Below the pieces are notes generated by a model, which saw only the letters and a list, made by a program, of their open reading frames with translations, was not told the DNA's origin and made no database searches. Positions 1 to 10,250 of a stretch of DNA of 64,000 nucleotides are shown one piece after another. The stretch comes from Isoetes taiwanensis (taxonomy: Eukaryota; Streptophyta; Lycopodiopsida; Isoetales; Isoetaceae), in assembly GCA_021234155.1 (NCBI GenBank), contig JAJEKV010000008.1:15117294-15181293 (forward strand), written 5' to 3'. The position numbers and the translations under genes were made by a program. Position 1 is the first letter of the stretch. The number at the start of each line of letters is the position of its first letter.

Positions 1-360
1 AATAAAAGCATGAAAAATGGTATAGAAGCTAATACAATCTATGTATTTGATTAGGTGCTAATACAATCTATGTATTTGATTTATCGAAATACTTTGTCCG
101 TGGTTGTCATAATCAAAATATGCTGAGTTCCAGTAGGCAGCCGTCTTTAACAACTAGAAGTTTTCACGGAAAGCCTTAATCAAAGGCCTGTAGAGCACTG
201 AAATTTTAAAGACCTAAACGAGTTTCAAATACTAAATCCAAAATTCAATTGTGGGGAAGCTCCAGCCTTGATGTGCGGGCACCTAACACAAGGCAACGAA
301 ATGTAGGTTCAAATTCTGCATGTTCTAGCATGTATAGACGAGTTAGGGAAGAGAAACGTT

Positions 361-382
361 CGCGGCGGCCTTGGCCGCCGCG
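361..382. repeat. GC-rich short palindrome
   Basis: Two 10-base arms, CGCGGCGGCC and GGCCGCCGCG, are separated by TT in otherwise AT-rich DNA. The arms are perfectly complementary. It could form a strong hairpin, but no gene lies next to it and I assign no function. The rest of 1-1,086 shows no supportable gene. Confidence 0.75.
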
Positions 383-1086
383 ATAAGTTTCTTGTATCTA
401 CTAACTAATTCCCTGATGCTTTGCAAAGATGCTTTCATGTGTTAAATGCATTACATGCAATAAAATAAATTACGAAACGATGGCAAATCAATGGTTTATT
501 GATTGCCACATGCCCTGGCTGGCTTCTATAATTATGGTTTGGTTACGACTCAATGCAGGTTCGGGCACTCTATTTTCATGTTGACTATGTGCTGAACTTT
601 TTGATAATTGAATTATTAATTTTTGACTGTGATGCGTGTTCTTGCAGGACAATGATATGCATTAGATGCAACTCCAACTCAATAGCATCTTCGGTATGTG
701 AAGGCCGTGAAGGCCATAATACAAGTTCTGATTATGTCATTTCCTGCAAATCGACATAAGATTTGTGAAGGTAAGGGATTCTAAAGCGGTTAGTTCAATC
801 TTAGATTAAAAAACTAACAAATATAGACACAGAGAAAGAGGCATTTGGCCTGTGGGTGAATGATTTGCTAACCTTGCTTTTTCCAGAGGTGGATGCTCTG
901 TGGACCAATTGTAATGTTCATATTCCTAAGCACAAGTGCATTTTGCATATTTTGCTGGTTATGAACAATAGTTGCCTTTTATATTTCATAGGAAAGCGTT
1001 CAATGCTTTTGGATATGGGATTGTTGCTTGCAGGTGCCAAGGAAAGACTGGAAACACGTGTAAAGCCAGATAGACAACCAACTCAT

Positions 1087-1308
1087 TTAAGCAAGGTCTT
1101 GCCAGAGGCCAGCTTTAGATTCTGGTTTTCGACGGTTTAATTCTTGCTTGGAAATTGGTCTGTGTTGATAGGCTTTGTTATGCCACAAAATGGAGACTCT
1201 AGTGTCGACCATAGGGTTGTCATCTGAGAGATGGTCTAGCAATACGCTATAGAGCTGGAAGATATTTGCCTTCTTTAGGTCTACGGTAAGCTTGAAGCGC
1301 GGCATCAT
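1087..1308 (-). pseudogene. Protein-like minus-strand ORF, unknown
   Basis: A 73-codon ORF that starts MMPRFKLTVDLKKANIFQL has a mixed amino-acid composition more like real protein than the AT-driven shadows around it. It lies where a gag start would fall in the minus-strand LTR element whose leader occupies 1,310-1,965, so it may be the decayed start of that element's gag. No family motif (zinc knuckle, protease) is visible and it is far shorter than a gag. It could equally be chance. Confidence 0.2.
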
Positions 1309-1309
1309 G

Positions 1310-1965
1310 GCAACTAGCGATAGATAACAAGAGAAGAAGTAAATTTCGGGCTTAGGCGGATGGCGGGGGTACTAAGGCGGGCGCTAGTTGGTTAGGGGCG
1401 ATTCGCGAGGTAGCGATGGAGGTCGGCTATGGCGGAAAAGGAGCTCAAGTCCGGCGACTATGGCGGCAAGAAGGCGTCAAGTAACACACTTTTCAAAAAG
1501 TAAAACAAATTTGAATTTAACTTTTAACTTTTTTTTTTTAAGTTTTCAAATTTAAAAAAACGGACGTATTTTTATACGCTGGACCGTATGGAGGCTTCTG
1601 GCGTTATCGCCTTTATTTTTCCGAAAAAAAGCGATCCGATAAATGAAAGCCGCCCTTTGACTTTTTCGCCTTGCTGTCGCCATTTTGACCTTGGGTAACG
1701 TGCCCCCTAGGGTATTTGAAAGGTGCTTGATCCATTGGAACCATTTTCGCCTTCATCCGAGCTGCCTACAAAAAGTTATAGCCCTTCCAAACTTGGGTTC
1801 TCCAGTCGCCCTAGACTTCTTAAAACTTACAATTTATTACGTTAACCTAGCACAAAGCCAAACATCTAAGAGCTAAATAATCACACTAGTTTAAAATCCC
1901 ACCTAACTACTGAACTAGCGAGTTAGGGTTTGGCCAGTGCTTTGATTTCGGGCAACCGAAATCAC
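1310..1965 (-). mobile_element. Leader of minus-strand Ty3/gypsy-type element
   Basis: Read on the minus strand, this stretch follows the primer-binding site at 1,966-1,978. It aligns by eye with the sequence that follows the first LTR of the element at 50,690-62,503: the same 'ttaagaag..aggg', 'aagttt.gaag..ctataactttttg' and 'cccc..agggtatt' blocks occur in order (compare 52,440-52,580), then a poly-pyrimidine and 'CGTATAAAAATACG' block, then repeated CCGCCATAG units (compare 53,090-53,180). This makes it a noncoding leader. The rest of the internal domain is not visible further left, so the element is truncated. Confidence 0.65.
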
Positions 1966-1978
1966 GGCTCTGATACCA
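1966..1978 (-). other. Primer-binding site, initiator tRNA-Met
   Basis: On the minus strand the bases read TGGTATCAGAGCC, the usual plant retrotransposon primer-binding site complementary to the 3' end of initiator tRNA-Met. It lies one base outside the LTR edge (TG...CA border at 1,980). This fixes both the orientation and the LTR boundary. Confidence 0.85.
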
Positions 1979-2113
1979 CTGTGACGCTCCTAGAACATAT
2001 ATGACACTCGGGCGTATACATACGGGGACTTCCCCCTCCCATGGCAACCATCTCGCCATGAGCAGGGCCCTCCGTCTATCTCGGGCCATCTATGGAAAGA
2101 TGCTCGAGTGAAG

Positions 2114-4401
2114 CATTAGAGCAAATATGGGGTCTCATATGGTCCCATTATGGATATTCAAAAAATCCACATCAGATTTTTGTGGTAACCAATAGGAGCT
2201 CAAGCCCTTTGCTTCTAATGCATACTACGTGGCAAAGGGTTTTTTGAAGTTTTATAAAGTCGTATCCACATGGCTATTTTTCTATGATCACTTGCCCCAA
2301 TAACCCATTAATTATTTTGGTTAGAGGGCCGTGAGATATTGAGCCCCTTCTTCAAAATATATGTTCTCGAAAAGCGGGCTAAGAATCAAAATGTTCCCGC
2401 GGATTTTTATTAGGTCGTCTATATTCAGGAATTAGGATTAGGTTCTGGATGCAGATGCGATGAGCTATTCCTCCGACTGCCGGAGCTACGAAGGTATTCT
2501 ATTACTTATAACTAGGATATGCCTACGTCGACCCTTTTTATACATATGGTAGAAGATTGAGCATAGCTTCAACTATCTCAAGGTATCGAGTAAGTGTTGG
2601 CATGCAAATTGTATTTTCATCCATTTTTGGTGTTTCCATTAACTTGTTTTGTTCTGTGGTTCATGTGTAATTCCAGACCAGAGTAAAAATAGTCGTTTTA
2701 AGAAATGAGAAAAGACTGCAATATTGATGTATTGCTCTCTTTATTGAATCATGAGATGCAAGGCAACTCGACTCATCTGGTAAGCACTCTTTAAAGCCAA
2801 ATGCAAGATGTCATGCAAAAGGCACTTTGGGACGCCAGGTTCAATTCCTGGAAGGCATATTTAGTTAGGTTCAAGAAGCTTGCATATAGCTTTGGTTATC
2901 TTACAGGCATATTCTGTAAATAGGTGCTCAACCCTGCAAAGTGTTGATGTGTATGGTTTGACAATGAAATGTATACGGTTCTAATGCAGCTACTAAAGAT
3001 TTGACAATAAAATGTATATGTTCTAACGCAGCTAGTTTAGCAGTTTTGATCAGTGAACTAAGAAGGAGGAGAGCACTTATGTACACTTCAATGATTATTC
3101 GATACTGGAAGTTTGCCAACACTAAAGTCTCTGAACATTTCTTATTATTAAAAAGAAGCTTAATATTGATTCCTAAACTTCTGGGAGATTTATAGAAGCC
3201 TCCAGTGATCTAGCTGTAGAGGATGAGTTGAAATCCAGATGTGGCATTACACATGCATAGTAAGAAACCAGTGCTAGCAAAAGATGCAAAGTAGATGATC
3301 TTCTACCAAGGATCCTTCTCCAGCATCTCAGACTTGATTGGGAGGCATTTGAAAATTCTTAGTGACTGGTCGCCATTATACTTCTGTCTGTATGTCATTC
3401 AACAGACATTTATCAATTCTTCATTGTTTAAAGATGTTATTTGCAAATATTGCTCTATAAAGTTCAGTTTCTTTCTCTTGCCTTTATATGTTGGCTCAAG
3501 ACGAGGTTAACTTTGGTTCAATTCAAATCGTTACATTTTACAAAACTGTATTTCCGTTCACTGTCAAGAGTTGCAACTTTTACAAAGTTTACTGGGTCTT
3601 CAAATGTAGAATAAGCAGTTAAACAGCTTGTTAACAAATAGTTGCAAAGATCTTTGACCATGGTATACAGTATATCATGTATCAATTTACAGCCTTGTGA
3701 TGCAAAGAAAATATAACTTAGACATCATTTTCTGACTTTTCACTGTCTGCATAAATCCAACAAAGCTAACTGCTTATTTCCATCTAACTGGGGGCTTTTA
3801 TATGGAATGTTTTGGTTTGGCCTTTGAATCTAATTGCATTTTGGAAACAACTTGCCTTTTTAACATTGTAATCAATCAAGATTTTCAACGTCGTCACTTG
3901 AATCCACTATTCCCAAGACTAAGACAAACATCCTGTATACATTTTATTAGCTAAAGGTAGGGTCTCGGCTTCTTTTGAAACAAATGGCACTTGTCTCAAC
4001 TAACAGATGCATTTGCTAAAACTGTATACATAAATCTAGGATAATTGGATCCTGGCCGATAGTTCAGAAGATGGTGTAGCTTACGGAAGATTACCTAACC
4101 GTTGAAATCTCGAGTCCAAACGTGCTAAAACGAAGATATAATTTCTCGGGAGAGCAAAGGAGAAGAGTAAATTCTGATGTTGACGTCAACACGCGTACCA
4201 TTCTTCCAAAATGTGCAAATCTTTTGCACACGAGACAATTGACCTACGCACATGTGGCATGCTCGTTAGATATGCCAATTAGAGCTCCATGATTTCATAT
4301 CTTTGTATAATAATCGCATATGTATATGAGGTGGAAATAAGGAAAAACCTATTTTATTTTCTCTTAGGGGGACCATTTGAGACCCCATATTTTTTCTAAT
4401 G
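2114..4401. mobile_element. Non-autonomous TIR element inside the LTR
   Basis: The left end reads CATTAGAGCAAATATGGGG and the right end, reverse-complemented, CATTAGAAAAAATATGGGG. Both continue with GTCTCA(T/A)ATGGTCCC, giving terminal inverted repeats of about 33 bases. Removing 2,114-4,401 restores LTR sequence almost exactly ('gatgctcgagtgaag' + 'gacacagagggg' against 'gatgcccgaaagaag' + 'gacacgaagggg' in the LTR at 61,000). No transposase is visible: the longest ORFs are about 70 codons without motifs. No target duplication is evident. Superfamily unassigned; Mutator, hAT or Harbinger derivatives are possible. Confidence 0.7.
2760..2860 (+). repeat. tRNA-related sequence (A and B box)
   Basis: A B box GGTTCAATTCC at 2,838-2,848 sits in a 5-base-pair stem CCAGG...CCTGG. 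An A-box-like GACTCATCTGGTAAGC is at 2,770-2,785, about 55 bases upstream. The 3' flank AAGGCAT pairs only partly with the expected 5' acceptor strand, and no anticodon arm is clear. I read it as a decayed tRNA gene or the head of a SINE, not a working tRNA. Confidence 0.3.
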
Positions 4402-6969
4402 GACACAGAGGGGTCATTTGGCCCACGCCTTCAATGGGGCTCCTATGTCGCGGAAGCGTGAATACAAGGTTAGCATACAGCATAATCATGTCATAAATAC
4501 CACCACGAAGGGTGGCCCATCCATCCAAATGATAACAACAAAGAAGGTGCATTTAATACTAGAGAAAACACCCCAAAACCCATGGTTCTACCCCTGGCTC
4601 AGACTCCAGTGAGGATCGACTGACGGCTAGGTCTCAAGAGATCAGCAGACCGAATCTTGGCGTGGCGTTGGCTGGCATAGAACATCGGCTAGGGTTGTCC
4701 ACTCCATCTGCCCCTCCTGTGCACACTTTGCAGATGAGTCAAATCATGCTATGGCATCACTATAGCCTTCCGGAGACGCAGACTCAAGGTACCACCCTTC
4801 GAGCCTACTCCAAGTTTCATGAAGACCTGTCCGATGAGGCAGGTCGGGGAAGCGTCCCCTTCCAGGATCACAATGGTTCCATGGGTGAGCTAGAGAATAT
4901 GTGCCGCATCAGCGACCCCCGCATCCATACCCGACCTACTCCCTTAACTTTATCTTCAAAGTGCAGGATGCCCCATACGGGTCACACCTCTGCACCCAGG
5001 GAGTGTCAGACCCATACCCGGCCCTCTACGTGACCGGCTATCAGGCCTAGCCCACTGTAGGAGTCCCAGGAGCCTTTTATGTTCGTGCAAGACCCCACCC
5101 CCACTTCACCACTGCGTCCCTTCTCTGGTGCTAAGCAATTCCATAGCATCCACGACTCGGTGGTCTCTTGTGCACAGGCCGCATCTAATGGGAATAATAC
5201 AGGGCTCTATCTAGGAGCATACTACAATACATGGGCTCAGAGGCCTCTACCCCCCTTTAATCCCTGCTTTACGGAAGCTGACAGAGATACTATCATAGAT
5301 TCATCCATCCCTACTTAACAAAGCATAATCCATAATTGAAATATAACCCTAAATATCAAAGAAGGGTTAGTCCTAACAGAGATAACCAGAGAAGACTAAC
5401 TGAGGCACCATCCTAGAAGCTCAAGCTAGACTACCCACTAACCAGAGTTTCTGCTAGAACCGTTATCATGGGGCACCTCCATACTTCAGCAACTTGGGTG
5501 TTCAGCAACAGCTTCAGCAACTTGGGCGCTCAGCTGCTCCTCCTCTTGGGTCGATTTTGGGGTCAAATGGGATAGGGACCCAATTTGATGCCCCAAGTTA
5601 GCATTCCCATGCTGGCCAATCGAATTTGGCCAAGTGGCACCTTCCTAATTAATCAATTAACTTAATTGAGTTAATTTGACAATGCTTCCTTAATTATAGG
5701 TAATTAACCTTTAATAATTAATTTAGCATAGCTAACTTAATCCCTTTTAGGTCAACCCCTTAGGTTAAAATACCCCATGGTGGCGTATCTTTACTGGATG
5801 ACGTGTCAATATATTTATACGTATACCGTATAAATACTTGGAAGGTAACAGCTGCTGGTGATTTACCTCAACTATGTTAGCAGACGGACTACTGGGATCA
5901 ACTTGAAGCTCCCTCTTATTGTGTTGATTCAAAAAGGCTAAAGCTTCCTCCATCTTGGGAGTATTGATCGGCACCACCATTTGCTAAATCCATTCAGAGA
6001 AGTGAGGGCGCAAAAGCCTGCTCATAGTGTCATTTGTGCGCCAAGCTAGACCTACAGATTCGACCCCTTGTCTGCCATCCGTTTGTGGCTCAGGAATTGG
6101 TGTCACTCTACTAGATGCCAGATGCCTGGACTATCCGTCCGCGAGTGCCTACATCTTCGTCCTCCGGATGCACACTGCCAAAAGGCACCACTGATGAAAA
6201 GGGGTCATCAGGTAAGGCTGGAGCAGGTGACAATGATTCATGGAATGGGGTAACTGTCTCCAGTGGCAGCATGCTACTCTGCCCACTTTATTGGCTCCCG
6301 AAACTAACTTGTCAGACCAAGCGGGTTCGCCCAAGCGAACCCCAAAAATTCGCCCAGGCGAACCCGTCGGATTCGCCCAGGCAAACCCGCAAACGACGTG
6401 GCGGGACGGTCGCGGGCGTGGGATGCATGTGTGGCATTCCTACCGGGTTCGCTTGGGCGAACCCAAACCGCGGTCAGTCGGGCGTGTGGCAGGCATGGCG
6501 AATCGCAGGCATGGCAGATCACTGCATGGCAGAGTCGCCTACCGGGTTCGCCCCACGATAGCGCTAAGATCAGAGCTTTTGCTGGCTTGGCAGATTGGTT
6601 CGATGCGATAATCCATACAGAAATTTACACACTATTCCCGCAGTTACTTACTCTTCAGACTGCTATAAAGCTGCAAGCCCTTCTTCCGTTTTATGCACTG
6701 AAGTCATGCTTATGCCTTCGCTTCCCAATGCTTGACTGCTTTATAGCTATGTCAGGCTAGTTGGGTTCTTGTATTGCTTGCCTTTTAGACCTCTTCAACT
6801 CTGCAAAAGAGCTTCCTCCGGCCTCTGCTCTGCTCTGATACTGTTTTTGGCCTTGCAATTTGCTAAAGCAATACTAGCTCTTTTCTTTAGTGGGTTTTTT
6901 TTCCTCTGCTGAATTACAAATCCTGTGAGGAAGAACAATATCAGATCACTAATTGTCCTCTTGTTCTGA

Positions 6970-6980
6970 CGTATAAAAGC
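6970..6980 (+). promoter_or_regulatory. Candidate TATA box
   Basis: CGTATAAAAGC fits a plant TATA box. It lies about 210 bases upstream of the ATG at 7,184, inside the foldback element. Transcription was not shown; the assignment rests on spacing to the signal-peptide ORF. Confidence 0.35.
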
Positions 6981-7183
6981 ACTCCAACTTTGGATTTCTT
7001 GTATATCCCCTGCTACACATTCCTGCTACAGGCGAATTGGGCTTCGTTTTTTGAAACCCGTATCTGATATTTTGAATTCCTGTTTTATCTATTGAATCCC
7101 GATTCTTAAATGCCTGAATCCGAAGCAAGAATGCAAATTTGAATATCAAATCGGGCAGAATTACTGAGACCCAGATAAGAAAA

Positions 7184-7354
7184 ATGGCAATGATGGCGAA
7201 GATGATGCTATGGGTTATGGTTGGAGCGGCAATTGTAATGGAATCAAGAGCCCAATTGCAGTATGCCACCACCTACTGCCACCACTGCCATCACAGCCAT
7301 CACACGTACTGCCAAACCCGGGTTTGGGTTCGCTTGGGCGAACCCGGTAGCTAA
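7184..7354 (+). pseudogene. Captured signal-peptide exon fragment
   Basis: The ATG at 7,184 has a good plant context (A at -3, G at +4). It opens a reading frame with a textbook secretory signal: MAMMAKMM, then the hydrophobic core LWVMVGAAIVM, then MESRA-Q as a likely cleavage site near residue 23. After that the frame becomes Cys/His-rich and runs into the palindromic right arm of the foldback element, where it ends in low-complexity sequence. It looks like the first exon of a small secreted protein, perhaps lipid-transfer-like in its leader, picked up with its promoter. The mature protein is missing, so no function is assigned. Confidence 0.4.
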
Positions 7355-8349
7355 TGCCATGCAGGTCCTGCCTCCGCCACGCTGCCGCCACGTCAGGGGT
7401 GCGGGTTCGCCTGGGCGGATTTTTGGGGTTCGCTTGGGCGAACCTGGTTGGCTGCTGGAGTTACTTTCGGGAGCCGATCGAAGCACTGATGCTACTCGGT
7501 ATCTCCACTAATAAATTATCTAATGACTCGCACACCTCGCACACAGTCTATGTAGCCTCAGAATCTAGAGTCATATGCCCTTCTTGAGCATCCAACACGG
7601 TTGCAAAAGGGCTCGTCTCCAACACCGAGAGTTGCCAACCCGAATTGCCTGTAAGATGCATCTGCTGGCAGATCTATATAGGGTTTGCCATCTCCACCAA
7701 AGTGGGACTAGTTGCTGGGTGCTGCACAGATCCCGCCATAGCCGATATGTGGCTTGCCCTCTCAATCAAAGCGGGGCCAGTTACTAGGTGCTGCACAGAT
7801 CTTTTCATAAGAACTGGTCAGATGAGAATTTTGAAGTAGGATCGATCAGAGTAGTTTGTGTCTGCCTCTGTGACATCTCTGCCGCCACTACAATGCCCTC
7901 ATGTGGGGTATTTGGAACTGCCCTATTCAACTCCAATCCCTGGTTGATTTCTACAAAACAAGAACCTTGATCGCCCTTGAATGAATCGGCTGGAGAAGCT
8001 AGTTCAGATGTAAGCTTAGATGATGGCCCAGCATGGCGATTCTGCTGGACTTGCCGAGCTAGCTTAGGGATATGCCTGGGTGGTGCCGGAATAGCATCTC
8101 GACCTGTTCCATACATGGATGCTGCCTCAGAGCGCATCTTGGTTAACCGCCACCTGACGTAGGCGCTACCGCTTCATCTTTCTTTCTTTGTTGAAAGGCA
8201 GTTGGTGCTTTATAATTTACAGTCGAGATGTTAATTTTGGTGAATTAGCATGGGGAACTAAATGACGAAAAATTGATAGCAAGGCAAGGGAATAAAGACA
8301 ACCTATAGCCTATAAAGACAACCTACGGTCAAAGAAGGCAATCAACTAC

Positions 8350-8640
8350 CAGTGTTAGATCAATCCCATGCTTGAACAGAGTCCGCAGCGCTACATGCAT
8401 ACTCATTTGCCCATGAAAAAGCACAGACTCATCGCTTCAATTCGCACAGATGCACATCGCCTCAAAATTGAGAAAGGCAGATGGATTAGAGAGGCACCAG
8501 AAGACAGCATTTGTCAATGCTTCCAACTGGGAGTCGTTGAGGATAAGTACTCTTCAGAACTGTCCGGCATTCGACCATATTTGGGCACGCTATCCTGAGT
8601 TAGTTCCGCCTAATCAGCCCACTGCATATGATGTTGATCA
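8350..8640 (+). pseudogene. LINE C-terminal fragment
   Basis: The reading frame contains HRLKIEKGRWIREAPEDS, then CQCFQLGVVEDK, and after a one-base frameshift TLQNCPAFDHIWARYPEL. This matches the pattern HRL.IE.GRW...C..C..G.VEDE.HFL..CPA found after the reverse transcriptase of many LINE polyproteins. It probably belongs to the same LINE family as 11,190-16,070, whose own copy of this region is missing. No upstream domain is attached. Confidence 0.6.
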
Positions 8641-8655
8641 TGGCTTCAATGCAGT

Positions 8656-8919
8656 TACTGGGATCATATCCTCAGGAGGTAATGGATATGTGCATTCAGC
8701 TATGTCAGATAATAGTTTGACATGTATCATAATATATCCTTGTACATTTTATCAACATTCTTATTACTGTCAAGAAAACCGTTCGAGGTACTGGCTTCTT
8801 AATTCTGACAGTAATACGTTTGATGTGCTCTTTTGATCGGGTCCCATAGGCCTATTGATCTGCATGGACGATAAAAATCCATCTAATTCTATTCAATTTT
8901 ATTGTATTGCCAAATTAGG
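8656..8919 (+). repeat. 265-base interspersed repeat, copy 1
   Basis: It starts TACTGGGATCATATCCTCAG and ends in a TATTC-rich tail. Two other copies are inverted relative to it at 14,941-15,204 and 24,222-24,489. Shared blocks in order are CTCAGGAGGTAATGG, a TATATA-like block, TTATTACTG, CCCATAGGCC and CGATAAAA. It may be a SINE or a very short solo LTR (TRIM type); no A/B box, primer site or clear target duplication is seen. Confidence 0.6.
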
Positions 8920-9083
8920 ATTTCTACAAATTTAAATCTCTCTCCTATACTTAAGTACTACTATAAAACTCTTTTATGTAGTCATGCTTTGTAACATCCC
9001 AACATTACATAACAAAACAAATCTGACCACCTTAACTAAGTAGGCGATGGATGATGCTACGATTTGGTCGACCAATATCATGG

Positions 9084-9095
9084 CCTTTGATACCA
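9084..9095 (-). other. Primer-binding site, diverged
   Basis: The minus strand reads TGGTATCAAAGG, which is the initiator tRNA-Met primer site with two late changes. It lies one base beyond the LTR border at 9,097, as in the copy at 1,966. Confidence 0.65.
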
Positions 9096-9096
9096 T

Positions 9097-10250
9097 TGTG
9101 ACGCTCCCTAAACTTATGATGCTCACATTGTATAGACACAGAAATCCACCTTCCCAGTGACACCATCACCAAGAAAGGCCCTCTGTCCAAGGACTCCTTG
9201 TGGTTCCAATGAAGGACATAGAGGTGTCATTGCCCCTTTTCTCCTCTAAAACATCCTATACAGTAGAAGTGAACATATATGTTAGCATATAACAACAATA
9301 CACATAATAATATGCCACCATGAAAGGGTACCCCATTCATCAGCTCGAAAAAAAAGCAACCGAGGGAATCATGACAATGGATTTGGCTAGTATATTTGGC
9401 TAGTATTCCACTCCATTTGCCCCTCCTATGCACACTTTGAAGATAGGATGAGACATGCCATGCCATGATCCGTGGGCGATCTAGAGGTTATGGCGACACA
9501 CGTTCATACCCGACTTAAACCCCTAACACTGAGTCAAAGGAATACTTGACCAAGCAGGTGTCAGTCCTATACCCAGTCCATATACAGTGACTGACTATAG
9601 GCCTAGCCCACTATAAGGACTCCAGTAGCCGCGCTTACCAAGGGCCTATCTCCACATCTCTATTGCTCCTATTGTCTGGTGCTCAATCACAATATAGCAT
9701 CTAGAGCCAGGTGGGATCTATTCATAGGCCGAATCTAACGAAAATCCTTGAGGTTCTGGCTAAGATCATCCATACATCAACTACTAGCTTTTAGGTCTCT
9801 ACCCTCCTTCTCCAGCACAATAGGTGCAGAATTGAACTATTGCAATACCAAGTAACTAAGAATCAAATAAACATCTAACAACCATATAGTCAAAAAATAG
9901 TTGACCCCTAGCTACCAATCAATCTGTCTAGGTATCATACACATTTTTTTACTCGATCTATTGTCACGAGGAGTTTCAATTCTTCTAATCTGTTACTGTA
10001 CCTTAGAACATGTGAAAATCTCCAAGCAGATTTGAGGATCGGTATGATACTAGGTTTGCCCAACCATATATGGCAGATTCTGCTTGGCCATCTATTTAGG
10101 CCAAATGGCATTTCAATTTGGATTAATTAAGTAAGTTTAATTAATTAGCCAATATAATTGATTAGCAAGTCTAATTAATTATATTGTTGTAACTTTGCTA
10201 ACATAATAATTAATTATGGTGATGTGTAGGTATTAATGAATGATCATGTA
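9097..10250 (-). mobile_element. Diverged Ty3/gypsy-type LTR, minus strand
   Basis: On the minus strand the 3' border reads GGGAGCGTCACA next to a tRNA-Met primer site, the same border as at 1,980. Inside, the order of blocks matches the family: 'catggcatg' and 'cctcctatgcacactttg' near 9,420, 'gcctagcccactataagg' at 9,600, 'attaattat..gtgatgtgt' near 10,210. It is clearly older than the other copies. The 5' border is blurred near 10,230-10,250. No internal domain is attached to the left beyond about 100 bases. Confidence 0.65.

Larger units (their letters stand above)
1980..5850 (-). mobile_element. Ty3/gypsy-type LTR, minus strand, split
   Basis: The minus-strand LTR runs from 5,850 (start TGTTACCTTCC) to 1,980 (end GGAGCGTCACA), followed by a tRNA-Met primer site. 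It matches the LTRs of the 50,690-62,503 element along its length: the Met-free block with 'gggcctaatag', 'accatggaacc' and 'ggggtgttttct' is present in the same order at 4,580-5,330. A 2.3 kb element sits inside at 2,114-4,401; without it the LTR is about 1.58 kb. The ORFs at 4,662-5,318 lie in this LTR and are not genes. It is more diverged than the LTRs at 50.7-62.5 kb, so it is an older copy. Confidence 0.8.
6293..7475. mobile_element. Foldback element with palindromic arms
   Basis: The arms at 6,293-6,480 and 7,310-7,475 are inverted copies that begin GGCTCCCGAAA and share, in order, a pair of GGTTCGC-type palindromes separated by CCCCAAAAA, a GACGTGGCGG block, a third palindrome and a run of ATGGC repeats. 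The palindrome GGGTTCGCTTGGGCGAACCC recurs about six times. The roughly 700 bases between the arms hold no transposase but do carry a TATA box and a signal-peptide ORF. The element splits the decayed ORF at 5,851-8,165. No target duplication could be fixed. Confidence 0.65.
5851..8165 (-). pseudogene. Decayed minus-strand ORF, unknown protein
   Basis: Several open minus-strand segments with normal protein composition line up in order: 8,165-7,805 (contains PPRHIPKLARQVQQ), then 7,808-7,478 (two similar units, SVQHLVTGPALIERA and SVQHPATSPTLVEMA), and after a foldback insertion 6,270-5,851 (contains PDDPFSSVVPFGSVHPEDED and TPKMEEALAFLNQHNKRE). They are joined only through stops and frameshifts. 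The product would be Pro/Ser-rich with acidic patches. The left side is cut by the LTR at 5,850. I do not recognise the family; a retroelement gag spacer or a decayed host gene are both possible. Confidence 0.4.

Noticed and set aside
4662-5318. Two + strand ORFs of 123 and 79 codons
   Set aside because: They lie antisense in a Ty3/gypsy LTR and recur, broken, in the other LTR copies.
6115-6760. Several overlapping + strand ORFs of 120-148 codons
   Set aside because: Three frames are open at once through the palindromic arm and the antisense of the minus-strand ORF; a GC-rich repeat effect.
6949-7272. 107-codon minus ORF with hydrophobic stretch
   Set aside because: It is the antisense of the signal-peptide exon; the + strand reading has better start context and a TATA box.
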